This document shows, piece after piece, positions 15,231-24,251 of a stretch of 34,009 nt of DNA. The translations under genes and the position numbers were made by a program. The notes below the pieces were generated by a model. The model worked only from the letters and a program-made list of their open reading frames with translations, did not search any database and was not told the DNA's origin. The DNA comes from a virus: the IMG/VR virus record IMGVR_UViG_3300006802_000279, positions 1 to 34,009 of that record. The stretch is one strand, 5' to 3'. Each line of letters starts with the position of its first letter. Positions within the stretch are counted from its first letter, which is position 1.

Positions 15231-18200
15231 TTACAGTTGTTTATACAAATCTACAATATTTCCACTTGTAGAAGATTCATAAAATATTTCAAGCGCGCTA
15301 TCAACAGGGGTTGTTTCAGAAACACTTAAAAAAGGTGTCATACAAGCTCTACCACCACCTGGAGCAGCTATAATATCAGCTAAAGTATCACCTGTAACAG
15401 TAGCTCCTAATGTATTCAATCTATTACTGTTTGGCACTTTTAATTGTGGTTGAGGATCTTGCGCGCCAACTCTTAATCCTATAGCTAAAGTATTTTCTTC
15501 TTGTTTATAAAAACTTTGAGATGCACCAATATTTCCCCATGGTATAACAGCAAGAGGGGTTCCAGAAGCTCCTGGATTTTGAAATTCACCAGCTGGTTGA
15601 CTATCATCTCTAAACGGAGATGTTGCTAACTCTAAACCTCCTTGACCAACGGGACCAATAGTTGTTACTTCGTCAATTGTTCTTCCGGGAAAATATTGAG
15701 TATTCCAATAATATTCAATATCAGTATTATAAGAAGTTCCTAATTTATTATTTGGATTAGGATTAGTTACTCTACCAATTAATCTTACTGATGCAGAAAA
15801 TTCTGTTTGTAAAGGTCCAACTTCATTTAAGTCGCGAGGAACTTTATTAATATTATCGCTAAATAAAGAAGCGAATGCAACTCTACCTTCGTCTCTATTT
15901 CCTGTTATTGGATAGCCACTTATATAACCTGGTAGATATACATTATAATATTCTTGCTCTTGTTGTTTTACTACAACTTTATAAGATTGCCAACCTAATG
16001 GGTTTTGAGTATATACTGTTAAATCAAGTAAAGCATCGTTAGCGCCACCAACCACTTGAACTATTTGCCCATCTACATATCCATTACCTGGATTAACTAT
16101 TTCTACACCTGTTATATCACCAGCGCCTCCAACGCTTGTAACTAAAACAGTCAAGTTTTCTCCTAAAGCTTGTGGTGTTCCACCTAAACCAGGATTGTAT
16201 TGAGTCTGATAAATAGTATCAGCAGAATACCCATTACCAGCGTCGTCTATTTGAACTTCATCAACACTCGAATCTATATAAGATTTATACAAACCAGGTT
16301 GACCATCAGCCGTAGGGGCTAAATTTATTCCAGTATTACTATTTATTGTTAAGTTTAAATTATTACCCAACCATTCATAAGTTGACAAAGCTTTCACAGA
16401 AGGTGTTCCAATTTGCACGTCGTCCCATGATTTATATGGAACATAGAGTGTTGATCCAGCTGTATTAGGATCTTGATCATTAGAAGATAATACAACACTA
16501 GACGCTCTACCAAATCTATCAGCTAAAACAAATCCTACTTGATAATTTCTACCTTGTTTTAAAGAGTGATTTGGATATTGGCAGTAATTATTATTTGACA
16601 CAGATCTATTACCTGTAATTACAGAATAATCTAATTCTTTTGGAGGCGTGTGTTTTTGAACAAAGTTACCATATACAACTCTATTACCAGTTACTTCTTG
16701 TGCAAGTGCTTTTATTGGAACATTATCATATACTCTATTCTGTTGATTACTTGGTAAAGTTCTAGATACTTGAATTGATTTATAATCAAACTTATAATAA
16801 AATTGCTCTCTATCATTTGTTGGTATTGCTTCAATGTCTCCTACAACTATATCACTAGTATCTATAGTTTTTACTATTCTTGTTATTAAAGCATCTGATT
16901 CTTTATATAATATATCTATACTTTTTACTTTATAATCACTTGTTAAAGCATTTAAAGCATCTGTGGTGTTTCTACCTCCATCTGGTAAAGGTATTTTTAA
17001 CACGATGCTATCTATTCTGTTTTCAAACCATTCTATAACAGTAGAGTCATATATGTTCAACATATCTCCCGCACCAGAGTTTCTTCCATATCCTATTTGA
17101 CCATATTGTTTTGGTATAAAACATATTTGAGTAAATGGAGCTGATAAAGAATATTCATTGTCTTCAAATCTAAACCTATAACTAAATCTTACGAATCTTT
17201 GCTCTAATAAATCAGCGTCTCCAGTAAAATTAGTATCATAATCTGGATTTAAACCTATAGTTATACTTTCAGTACCTGTTACTGTAGTTATATCTTTGTT
17301 TAATGTTATTTCAGCTTTTATACCAAGCGATATTTGATTAACAGCCATTATTCTAATATCATCTGCTATTGTTATACCTAAATCAGAACTTGTAAATAAA
17401 TCTCCTACTTTAGGTGTAGGACTTGGTGTTTCTTCAGTTGACGTAGCTAATGGTGGAGAATAAGCATAATCTATACTTATATTATCTCCAGCTGGAATTA
17501 CAACTGGAAATGGTCCTACGATGCCTGTAAGATTAGTATCAAAAGCATTTTCATTTCTTTCATCAGAAAGATTTTTCATAGTAGATCTAGAAAAATAAAT
17601 GTCAACAGTATCTGTTCCATTATATGTTCCAGGAACTCTATAAAAATTATTATATATTGTTAGTTGAGTAGCCGAATCTATTCTAAAAACAGTCCATAAT
17701 TCTTGAACTCCTTGACCTGGAAAACCAGTTACTATATCCCCAGTTTCAATATCTGATGTATCAGACATAGTTATTCTATATCCATATACATAATTATTTG
17801 AAGTTGGATCTCCAGTTCCAGAAAACAAATCAGTACCAGCTGTAACTTCTTTATATATTCTAGTTAAAACTAAAGGTGTTTCATAAGGATAATATTTAGC
17901 CACAGATATTTGATCTTCTCTTACATAGTGATCAGGTAGTGTGCTACTAGTTGGATTAGCTAGTTCAACATTTACTTTTCTTGGTTGATTTCTATTATCA
18001 GTAAAGAATAGTAAATCATCTATTTTATTTACACCGTATATAGGGTTTTTCTTAGAAAAGTTTAAAAAAGAACCTGTTACTAATTTTTTATATGCAAAAG
18101 TAGAATTATCAAATTCAACTATCATATTAGCAAAACCAAATACAATTTTATCTAAATTATTAACACTTATACTTTTATCTATTGTTACGTTTGTTGTTGT

Positions 18201-18665
18201 AACATTTGTAACAACAGGATCAACAGTAACACTTGAACCTCCCCAAGTAGCACCTTGTAATAGCATACCGGTTTGTATACCAGCAGCCTGTGGGTCAATA
18301 ACTGTACCCAAAGAATTAGTTAAAGAAATAGTTGTACCTGTTTGTATACCGTTTGAATAAGCTGTTATATCTCTAGCTGTTTTAGCACCTGTACTGTTTT
18401 GAGAAGTTATAAATACGTATATTTTATTTGCAGATTCATCTATGTATTTACCAATTACTTGAGATCCAACACCTGAATTAAAACCAAAATTAGTACCTGC
18501 TTTTTTCTCATTAGATAAAACATTTTCAAATTCACCAACACTATCTCCAGATGATCTACTTATTTGTAAATTCTGGGCATCACGATATTCACCATTAGGT
18601 ATTAATCTATCGTCCAAGTCTTTATTCATCTTGGACTTTAGAAAAGTGTTTTTTATTTCTGGCAT
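15231..18665 (-). CDS. Tail nozzle / tail tubular protein B-like, N-terminal part
   Basis: 1144 residues, beta-rich virion protein. It starts with NTFLKSKMNKDLDDRLIPN followed by GEYRDAQNLQISRS, the hallmark N-terminus of nozzle or tail-stabilisation proteins in crAss-like and uncultured marine podoviruses; this part docks the nozzle onto the connector rings. Later segments (NGEYRDAQN, FTDNRNQPRKVNVELAN, DLLFFTDN, GRASSVVLSSNDQD) fit repeated beta-propeller blades. The C-terminus, RACMTPFLSVSETTP to SGNIVDLYKQL, is followed within 10 bases by the gene for what should be the remaining blades (13730-15220). It is the counterpart of T7 gp12. It lies between the connector genes and the ejection module, as expected for the tail tip. 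Confidence 0.8.
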   Translation of the reverse strand: MPEIKNTFLKSKMNKDLDDRLIPNGEYRDAQNLQISRSSGDSVGEFENVLSNEKKAGTNFGFNSGVGSQVIGKYIDESANKIYVFITSQNSTGAKTARDITAYSNGIQTGTTISLTNSLGTVIDPQAAGIQTGMLLQGATWGGSSVTVDPVVTNVTTTNVTIDKSISVNNLDKIVFGFANMIVEFDNSTFAYKKLVTGSFLNFSKKNPIYGVNKIDDLLFFTDNRNQPRKVNVELANPTSSTLPDHYVREDQISVAKYYPYETPLVLTRIYKEVTAGTDLFSGTGDPTSNNYVYGYRITMSDTSDIETGDIVTGFPGQGVQELWTVFRIDSATQLTIYNNFYRVPGTYNGTDTVDIYFSRSTMKNLSDERNENAFDTNLTGIVGPFPVVIPAGDNISIDYAYSPPLATSTEETPSPTPKVGDLFTSSDLGITIADDIRIMAVNQISLGIKAEITLNKDITTVTGTESITIGLNPDYDTNFTGDADLLEQRFVRFSYRFRFEDNEYSLSAPFTQICFIPKQYGQIGYGRNSGAGDMLNIYDSTVIEWFENRIDSIVLKIPLPDGGRNTTDALNALTSDYKVKSIDILYKESDALITRIVKTIDTSDIVVGDIEAIPTNDREQFYYKFDYKSIQVSRTLPSNQQNRVYDNVPIKALAQEVTGNRVVYGNFVQKHTPPKELDYSVITGNRSVSNNNYCQYPNHSLKQGRNYQVGFVLADRFGRASSVVLSSNDQDPNTAGSTLYVPYKSWDDVQIGTPSVKALSTYEWLGNNLNLTINSNTGINLAPTADGQPGLYKSYIDSSVDEVQIDDAGNGYSADTIYQTQYNPGLGGTPQALGENLTVLVTSVGGAGDITGVEIVNPGNGYVDGQIVQVVGGANDALLDLTVYTQNPLGWQSYKVVVKQQEQEYYNVYLPGYISGYPITGNRDEGRVAFASLFSDNINKVPRDLNEVGPLQTEFSASVRLIGRVTNPNPNNKLGTSYNTDIEYYWNTQYFPGRTIDEVTTIGPVGQGGLELATSPFRDDSQPAGEFQNPGASGTPLAVIPWGNIGASQSFYKQEENTLAIGLRVGAQDPQPQLKVPNSNRLNTLGATVTGDTLADIIAAPGGGRACMTPFLSVSETTPVDSALEIFYESSTSGNIVDLYKQL

Positions 18666-18669
18666 TTAA

Positions 18670-19905
18670 TTATCTTTTTATCCATTTAGATTTACCACGC
18701 ATAACTTGTACTATTTCATCAAGTTTAATATTAGATAATCTAATTTTAGCATTTCTAAGTTTAGCACTTTTTTCTTGTCTTAATCTTTGTACTATATATT
18801 CTGGTTGATTAATTCTAGTTGATATAATAGCATGTGAAATATAAGCGTATAACGCATCTTCTGCCATCTTAGGTACTCTACTATCTAAATCATAAGCAAG
18901 TCCATCAGAGATGTATTCTAATATAATTAATTGATTAGCTAGATTACTTGAAAAAGATACTTTACCTTCTCTTTCGTTCATATTAAACCAACCGTTGTAT
19001 TGTGAATATTGAGGCAGCATACCATATTGCTCGCCCCAGCTCCAATAATTTCCATTACCCCAATCATAACCAGCCCAATAATAACCTTCATTAAATAACT
19101 GCCAATTAAAATCTTGACTAATTATATTAGTATTAGCTTCTTTCCAATACTTTTCTGTTAATGAAGTTCCTTCTAAGTTTTCATCAAAATTATCTTGAGT
19201 TGGAATACCTAATTCATCTTGTAAAGGTATTTCATAAGGACTGTTTGTTAAATTATTAGAAGGATATATAATTCTTTGTACACCTAAATTATCTATTCTA
19301 GATATTCTAACATAGTTAACATAATCTTGTGGAAGTATTACGCTTAAACTTGGTGGTATTGTTAATTCTTGAGATTTAATGCTTTTTAATGTATCATAGC
19401 TAAATTCTTGTAAACCTCGTTTAGCATGAAATATTATATCAGTTCTTTTTACACTTGGTATTAATTTATCTTTACCAACATAACCTACTAAGAAATTATT
19501 TACAATATCATTTAATGTTACATAAGCATAACTACCATAATTGTTTTCAACAGTAGTTCCATAGGCGTCTCTATTACCATAACTACCACCTGTTAAAGTT
19601 TTTAATTGACAAACAAAAACATTGTTAGCAGGTATATAATCTGCTACATTAGTAATAGTTAAAACATTATCAGATATAGTATAAGCTTTTTCAAACTCAG
19701 TATAAGTTACACCATCAGTACTACTATATACTTTATAATTATTTTTAGCGTAGTCTGGATTACTAGAATCATAATTACCGTAAACTAAATCTGTATCAAA
19801 AGTAAAAGTAAATACACTAGTAGTAACTGTTGTTGCAAATCCCTGCGCGCCCGCGTAATATTGTTCATTAGTTTCTTTTATTAAACCATTATTTGGTGTT
19901 GGCAT
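18670..19905 (-). CDS. Head-tail connector/ring protein with N-terminal beta domain
   Basis: 411 residues. The first 120 residues are Thr/Tyr/Asn-rich beta structure (FTFTFDTDLVYGNYDSS, then KVYSSTDGVTYTEFEK), resembling a fibre-binding or decoration domain. The remainder is a connector-type core: YVTLNDIVNNFLVGYVGKD, RGLQEFSYDTLKS, SVILPQDYVNYVRISRID and a basic helical C-terminus (LRQEKSAKLRNAKIRLSN) ending GKSKWIKR. This LPxDYVxYVRI pattern is frequent, from memory, in ring proteins of crAss-like and marine podoviruses, where they join portal and nozzle (comparable to T7 gp11). A Trp/Tyr-rich insertion near residues 265-305 (YYWAGYDWGNGNYWSWGEQY) is striking. It lies three bases after the 230-residue gene. 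Confidence 0.7.
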   Translation of the reverse strand: MPTPNNGLIKETNEQYYAGAQGFATTVTTSVFTFTFDTDLVYGNYDSSNPDYAKNNYKVYSSTDGVTYTEFEKAYTISDNVLTITNVADYIPANNVFVCQLKTLTGGSYGNRDAYGTTVENNYGSYAYVTLNDIVNNFLVGYVGKDKLIPSVKRTDIIFHAKRGLQEFSYDTLKSIKSQELTIPPSLSVILPQDYVNYVRISRIDNLGVQRIIYPSNNLTNSPYEIPLQDELGIPTQDNFDENLEGTSLTEKYWKEANTNIISQDFNWQLFNEGYYWAGYDWGNGNYWSWGEQYGMLPQYSQYNGWFNMNEREGKVSFSSNLANQLIILEYISDGLAYDLDSRVPKMAEDALYAYISHAIISTRINQPEYIVQRLRQEKSAKLRNAKIRLSNIKLDEIVQVMRGKSKWIKR

Positions 19906-19908
19906 ATC

Positions 19909-20601
19909 TTATTGTTTTTCGTTTGCATCTTCAGTAGCTACAGCTTGAGAAGCTACTTGTATTATTGTAGGATCTTGTATTATAACACCAGCATATGCTA
20001 ATATTCTTAATATTATTTCTGTTTGTTCAGATATATCTAATTCAAAATCTGTTGATCCAGCAGCATTATATAAGTATTGTCCTTGAGCACCTGTTGTAAA
20101 AGCCCACTGAATATCTGACGGCGTTTTAAGATAAGATATAGTTATATCTGCTTGTATGCTTGTAGGATAAACATAAAGTAAATTATTCTCATATAAATAT
20201 ATAGGAAAATTAGTTGTTGGTTGAGTTAAAGGGGAAAGTAATATTTGTCTTAACTCATTTCTTTGAGCATACTGTGTTAACTCTGTGTCTTTGTAAAACA
20301 CACTACCTAATCTGTAAACATCTGTAGGTGTTATTGTAAAATGTGGTCCTACATATGCTGTAGCACCAGTTCTTTGAAAAAATTGTAGCTTCTGCTCTAT
20401 ATTTTTTACACGATTACCGTACTCAGTATCGTTGTCAGGCAGTCTGTATTGTTGATTTAAATCGCTCGCGTAAGTTTCGAATATATTTAATTGCACCTGA
20501 GTAGCAACTTTATTAAACTCATCAGGTGTCATATAACCTCTTTGTTGCTGGTTAAGTATTAATAAAACCGTTTTATAAACTGTATCTACGTTTACTGCCA
20601 T
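19909..20601 (-). CDS. Head-tail connector/ring protein (adaptor-like)
   Basis: 230 residues. The N-terminal helix region DTVYKTVLLILNQQQRGYMT and PDEFNKVATQVQLNIFETY is typical, from memory, of small ring/adaptor proteins in crAss-like and uncultured marine phages; this protein class sits under the portal. The middle has beta segments (PTDVYRLGSVFYKD, IYLYENNLLYVYPTSIQ) and the C-terminus is helical, ending in an acidic/glutamine tail (AVATEDANEKQ). It directly precedes the second connector gene, consistent with a stack of rings between portal and nozzle. It starts just downstream of the strong terminator at 20622-20642, so part of its transcripts must read through that hairpin or start near it. 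Confidence 0.7.
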   Translation of the reverse strand: MAVNVDTVYKTVLLILNQQQRGYMTPDEFNKVATQVQLNIFETYASDLNQQYRLPDNDTEYGNRVKNIEQKLQFFQRTGATAYVGPHFTITPTDVYRLGSVFYKDTELTQYAQRNELRQILLSPLTQPTTNFPIYLYENNLLYVYPTSIQADITISYLKTPSDIQWAFTTGAQGQYLYNAAGSTDFELDISEQTEIILRILAYAGVIIQDPTIIQVASQAVATEDANEKQ

Positions 20602-20621
20602 TATATTTATATTGTTAAATA

Positions 20622-20642
20622 AAAGGCGGGCGAACCCGCCTT
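20622..20642 (-). terminator. Rho-independent terminator with UUCG loop
   Basis: On the minus strand the order is AAGGCGGG, TTCG, CCCGCCTT, then TTATTT. This is an 8-pair stem closed by the very stable UUCG tetraloop and followed by a U-rich tract. It lies 8 bases after the stop of the 272-residue head protein and before the connector genes. It should strongly reduce transcription from the head genes into the tail genes. Confidence 0.85.
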
Positions 20643-20649
20643 ATTACTA

Positions 20650-21468
20650 TTATTTTAGCCTTTTTTCTATAGACTTAAATACTTCAACACCTTCATCTGT
20701 TTTAAACCACGAGGCTATAGCCGAATATGGATTTTCATCAAATGGAACTGTCATTAATTTTCTATCATTACTAGCCCAATGCACAGATCTTTGATCTTGT
20801 GATATTGTAATAATATTTTGTTCAACTGCGTTAATAGCAAAATTTCTTAATTGAACATTTTCATCTGCCGCTAATGATAAGAATAATCTAGGATTTCTCT
20901 TAGCAAGTAATAATAAGTCTCTTCTTAATTCTTTTGAAGATAAACTATTTACTTTAGACCCATACTCTACTCTAACAATTGCTTCAGCTATGTCTATATC
21001 CATATTTCTAGCAGCATTAAGAGCTTCAATTTCCCACTCTATATTTTCTAATTGATCTTCAGCAATCATTTGTGGTATATGCTCTTTATATCTTTTATCT
21101 TTCATAGGGTGATATAAAGATAATAATTTTTGTAAAGCAATATTTTCTTTTGGAACTGTTAAAGTACCATCTCTAAAAGTAATGTGACCAAGAGTTACTT
21201 CTCCTTTTTGCTCATCTACAAATGGACTAGACATGTTAGTTGCATATCTAAGTTCTCGCTGCGCATTCTTTTCTGTATCATACCATAATAATGGATGTCT
21301 TCTAGTATGCTTTGCAGGTATTGTAAATGTTAAAGGTTCTTTACCTCCTTGTAGTAAATAAGTTCTATCTTTTACTTCCCAGTCATTTTTTTTAACTGGT
21401 TTTTCTTTTATAGCTGTAGCAACCTTTACAGGTTTTTCAACTACAACTTCTTTTTTGTCTTTTGCCAT
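20650..21468 (-). CDS. Conserved head-associated protein downstream of the capsid gene
   Basis: 272 residues. A Lys/Val-rich N-terminal tail (KKEVVVEKPVKVATAIKEKP) precedes a core with NDWEVKDRTYLLQGGKEPLT, IPAKHTRRHPLLWYD and SPFVDEQKGEVTLGHI. The C-terminal half is helical with LFLSLAADENVQLRNFAINA and MTVPFDENPYSAIASWFKTD. From memory, proteins with these exact features follow the capsid gene in many related marine phages, but their role is not established; a decoration, head-completion or regulatory role are all possible. It is bracketed by two UUCG hairpins (21493-21526 and 20622-20642), so it forms its own transcription segment with controlled output. Start at the first ATG; leader is A/T-only. 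Confidence 0.68.
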   Translation of the reverse strand: MAKDKKEVVVEKPVKVATAIKEKPVKKNDWEVKDRTYLLQGGKEPLTFTIPAKHTRRHPLLWYDTEKNAQRELRYATNMSSPFVDEQKGEVTLGHITFRDGTLTVPKENIALQKLLSLYHPMKDKRYKEHIPQMIAEDQLENIEWEIEALNAARNMDIDIAEAIVRVEYGSKVNSLSSKELRRDLLLLAKRNPRLFLSLAADENVQLRNFAINAVEQNIITISQDQRSVHWASNDRKLMTVPFDENPYSAIASWFKTDEGVEVFKSIEKRLK

Positions 21469-21492
21469 AATATAATAAAATTAAATAAGTTA

Positions 21493-21526
21493 AAAGGTAT
21501 ATGGGCGCCGAAGCGCCCTAACCTTT
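21493..21526 (-). terminator. Terminator after the major capsid gene, UUCG loop
   Basis: The core on the minus strand is GGGCGC, TTCG, GCGCCC (21503-21518), a perfect 6-pair GC stem with a UUCG loop. An outer AAAGGT/ACCTTT pairing extends it to 21493-21526, followed by TTAACTTATTT. It lies 10 bases past the capsid stop. It likely ends most of the abundant capsid message, or protects its 3' end, while some transcription continues. Confidence 0.8.
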
Positions 21527-21535
21527 ATAAAGTAA

Positions 21536-22990
21536 TTACACTCCTTTGAATAATACGAAGTTGTTAGCAGCTTGAGTTACTAAACATCTTTCAGAAAGGA
21601 AGTTAACTTCCATCGCATCAAGATCACTAGTAAATGCACCACCAACAGAACCTGTTAACCAAGACTTCATTCTTCTATCATCAGTTTGTGAAGCTCTATA
21701 TCTTACATGTAAGAAAGGTCTTCTGATGTTAGTTCCTAAAACTTGATCGTAAACAGTCGTAGTACCAGCTGGAATTAAAACTCCTTCAATAGAGTTTGGT
21801 CCAGTCATAGCACCTCTTGTAGAAGCATCGTTTAAGTATTTCCAGTCAGTCTTATAGAAATCATATGAACCTCTTCTGAAACCGCTGAAACCTAAGTTTA
21901 ATGCCATTTCTTCTGAGTTTTCAAATAATCCAAAAGCAGTACCACCGTTAAATCCTGCAGATACACCAGCAAGCATATCATCAAAATCTAAAGCAGTTTG
22001 TCTGTCTAAGAATAACATATTCTCTTCAATAGCTCCTTGAGTATCTAAGTTTCTAAGAATATCATCAAAGTCACTAATACCTGTAGCAGCAGAGAATCCA
22101 ACTTGTACATTACCTCTATCTTCGATAGCTGCAAATAAACCTTGAGTACCATTACCTGTTGTGATTGGAGAGGTAGGTCCAACTAACTCACCTTCAACAC
22201 ACATCATTTCTAAGTAGTCCTCAAATCTAAGTCTTGTTTCAGACTCAGCTTTTAAATACCAAAGGTATCCACCTGTTCCATCTTCAGTAGCAACTTCTAC
22301 CCAACCGATCTGTGCAGTATCAGAACCATTTACAACATATTTGTTTCTGATAATGATTGGATTGTTTGAGTATTGAGTAAACTGAGGATCAACACTGATA
22401 TACTCGTTACCAGTAGCAGCACCAGCTCCAGAATAGTTAGGAGTTGATGAACCTTTTTGATATTCAGAACCGTATACAAATACTTTCACAGCACCTACTA
22501 GTCCAGCTTCTCCAGCACCAGTACCTAAAGCAGAGGCTGTATAAGGTTGTACAGTAATAGTACCTGCAGCACCTGGTGTAGAAGCAGTAACAAGACATTT
22601 AGCCTCAGCTCCAAAGTCGTCCATAAGAACAACAGTAGCTCTTGGAGAAATAACATTCTCTACGCCTGCAACAGCACCTGGGTTAATATTTACAACACCT
22701 GTACCACTGTTAAATGTACAGTTGTCATAAGCAATGTGTAATCTATTTTGTTCAGACCAGATTACTTGGTCACTTGTCATTGGAAGTTCAGCACCTACCA
22801 TTCTTAAGAATCCAGATAAAGTTCTGTTACCATATCTTTCAACTTCAGCTTCGTAGATCTCTGGTAAATATTGCTGAGCAAAATCAGCAAAATTTGCAGC
22901 AGCATTATCTGTCCACTGTAAGTAGTTAGACGCTAAAACCTCTTGCGCTTGACTCGGTACGATCGAGCCAAATTGTGGGGTTAAACTCAT
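21536..22990 (-). CDS. Major capsid protein, HK97-fold type
   Basis: 484 residues. It follows the scaffold gene and precedes a terminator, the standard place for the capsid gene. The N-terminus (QAQEVLASNYLQWTDNAAAN) and IYEAEVERYGNRTLSGFLRM fit the N-arm and long helix; the C-terminus has RRPFLHVRYRASQTDDRRMK and SDLDAMEVNFLSERCLV, which I associate with capsid proteins of crAss-like-related marine podoviruses. The HK97 fold is inferred, because all such tailed phages use it. Base composition is visibly less AT-rich than in neighbours, with a restricted codon set, as expected for the most abundant protein. Its own UUCG terminator follows. Start ATG lies in AAATTTAGACAAATG, with no Shine-Dalgarno. 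Confidence 0.85.
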   Translation of the reverse strand: MSLTPQFGSIVPSQAQEVLASNYLQWTDNAAANFADFAQQYLPEIYEAEVERYGNRTLSGFLRMVGAELPMTSDQVIWSEQNRLHIAYDNCTFNSGTGVVNINPGAVAGVENVISPRATVVLMDDFGAEAKCLVTASTPGAAGTITVQPYTASALGTGAGEAGLVGAVKVFVYGSEYQKGSSTPNYSGAGAATGNEYISVDPQFTQYSNNPIIIRNKYVVNGSDTAQIGWVEVATEDGTGGYLWYLKAESETRLRFEDYLEMMCVEGELVGPTSPITTGNGTQGLFAAIEDRGNVQVGFSAATGISDFDDILRNLDTQGAIEENMLFLDRQTALDFDDMLAGVSAGFNGGTAFGLFENSEEMALNLGFSGFRRGSYDFYKTDWKYLNDASTRGAMTGPNSIEGVLIPAGTTTVYDQVLGTNIRRPFLHVRYRASQTDDRRMKSWLTGSVGGAFTSDLDAMEVNFLSERCLVTQAANNFVLFKGV

Positions 22991-23001
22991 TTGTCTAAAT
23001 T

Positions 23002-24225
23002 TTAATTATTAAATGTTCGTTTTTTGATTTTCAATTTTGACGAATCTGTTCCACTAATAGCTTTAACCTTAAAACCTCCTACATACACGTCCCCACTGGC
23101 AACTTGCCTCGGTGTATCTGCAGCTGGATTTTTAGATTTTTGAACAATGTCTTTAACACCGTCCGCTTTACCTTGCTCATAAAAATGAGTGGCTAGTTTA
23201 TCAGCATTCATCGCAGCATATAAAGCTTTATGATAACCTTGAGCATCACTAATATTTCCTTCTTTATCTAAAAATTTACCAATAAAGTTTTCAATATTAG
23301 ATTGTCTCTCAGCTACTCTTGAAGGATCTTGTACTTTGTATCTAAACTTTTTATCTCCTACACTGTAATCAAAACCTTTGAAATCTGTATTAAATAACTC
23401 GCTAGTACGTTTTCTAAAATTCTCTTGAGTTTGCTTTATATTTTCTTGCTGTTTATTGTAACGATTAAAAAAGTCCATAGCTTTTTGCTGTTCTTGCGTA
23501 ACACCAGGTCTTTGTTTTATCTCAGCGTAATACTGATTTTTTCTTTTTTCCAAATCCTGTTTAGCATTAGCAACAGCTTCTTTATATGCTAACTTTTTTC
23601 TTCGTATATCTTTTTGCTCATCTATATCTTCGTCATATTTATAATCTTCCATGATAAGATTAATATCTTCTGAATCAAGATGAGGTTTTGTTTTTCTTAA
23701 ATATTCATGTAGTAGTTGATCATCACTAAGTTTAGAATAGTCTCTATTTAACTCTACGTAATCTTGCACTGTTCCACCAGTTTCTTCCATAAACTTAACA
23801 AGTTTATCTACATTTTCTGGTAACTTAGGAGCTTCAACTACTGGTTGTTTTTCTTCAACTACTTTTTCGGATTTAACTTCTTCTTTAACTTCTTCTTTTA
23901 TCTCTTCTATTACTTCGATCGTAGATTCTTCTTTAACATCTGTATTGCTGACCCGTACTTCTTCGTCCACTTTTCTGCTATCTCCGGGTGTACTGCCCAC
24001 AGGTATCTCCTCTGTTTTTCGCTCTTGAACGGCATCTTCTTTTGGTTTTTCTGTTAAATCAATTTTAGCAACTTCAGGTGTAACTTCACCTTGTGCTTCT
24101 TTTTTTGTTAAATCTAATTTTACAGGTTCATCATTTGATTTACCTAAATTTTTAGCTTTACGTTTAGGTGTGACTTTACCTTTTAAAGTAAACTCACCTT
24201 CTTGTTTTACTGCTTTTTCAGCCAT
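23002..24225 (-). CDS. Capsid scaffolding protein
   Basis: 407 residues, extremely charged. The N-terminal 140 residues are a disordered Lys/Glu/Val-rich region (EVIEEIKEEVKEEVKSEK); the middle is a long helix/coiled coil (RRKKLAYKEAVANAKQDLEK); the C-terminus is basic (SSKLKIKKRTFNN), suited to bind the inner capsid surface. It lies between portal and capsid genes, the usual scaffold position. No protease domain or Ser-His-Asp motif is seen in it, so the scaffold is probably expelled or removed by another protein. No motif identifies it independently; the call rests on composition and position. It lies 11 bases before the capsid start. Confidence 0.78.
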   Translation of the reverse strand: MAEKAVKQEGEFTLKGKVTPKRKAKNLGKSNDEPVKLDLTKKEAQGEVTPEVAKIDLTEKPKEDAVQERKTEEIPVGSTPGDSRKVDEEVRVSNTDVKEESTIEVIEEIKEEVKEEVKSEKVVEEKQPVVEAPKLPENVDKLVKFMEETGGTVQDYVELNRDYSKLSDDQLLHEYLRKTKPHLDSEDINLIMEDYKYDEDIDEQKDIRRKKLAYKEAVANAKQDLEKRKNQYYAEIKQRPGVTQEQQKAMDFFNRYNKQQENIKQTQENFRKRTSELFNTDFKGFDYSVGDKKFRYKVQDPSRVAERQSNIENFIGKFLDKEGNISDAQGYHKALYAAMNADKLATHFYEQGKADGVKDIVQKSKNPAADTPRQVASGDVYVGGFKVKAISGTDSSKLKIKKRTFNN

Positions 24226-24251
24226 AATAAAATATAATTAAATAGTTAATA

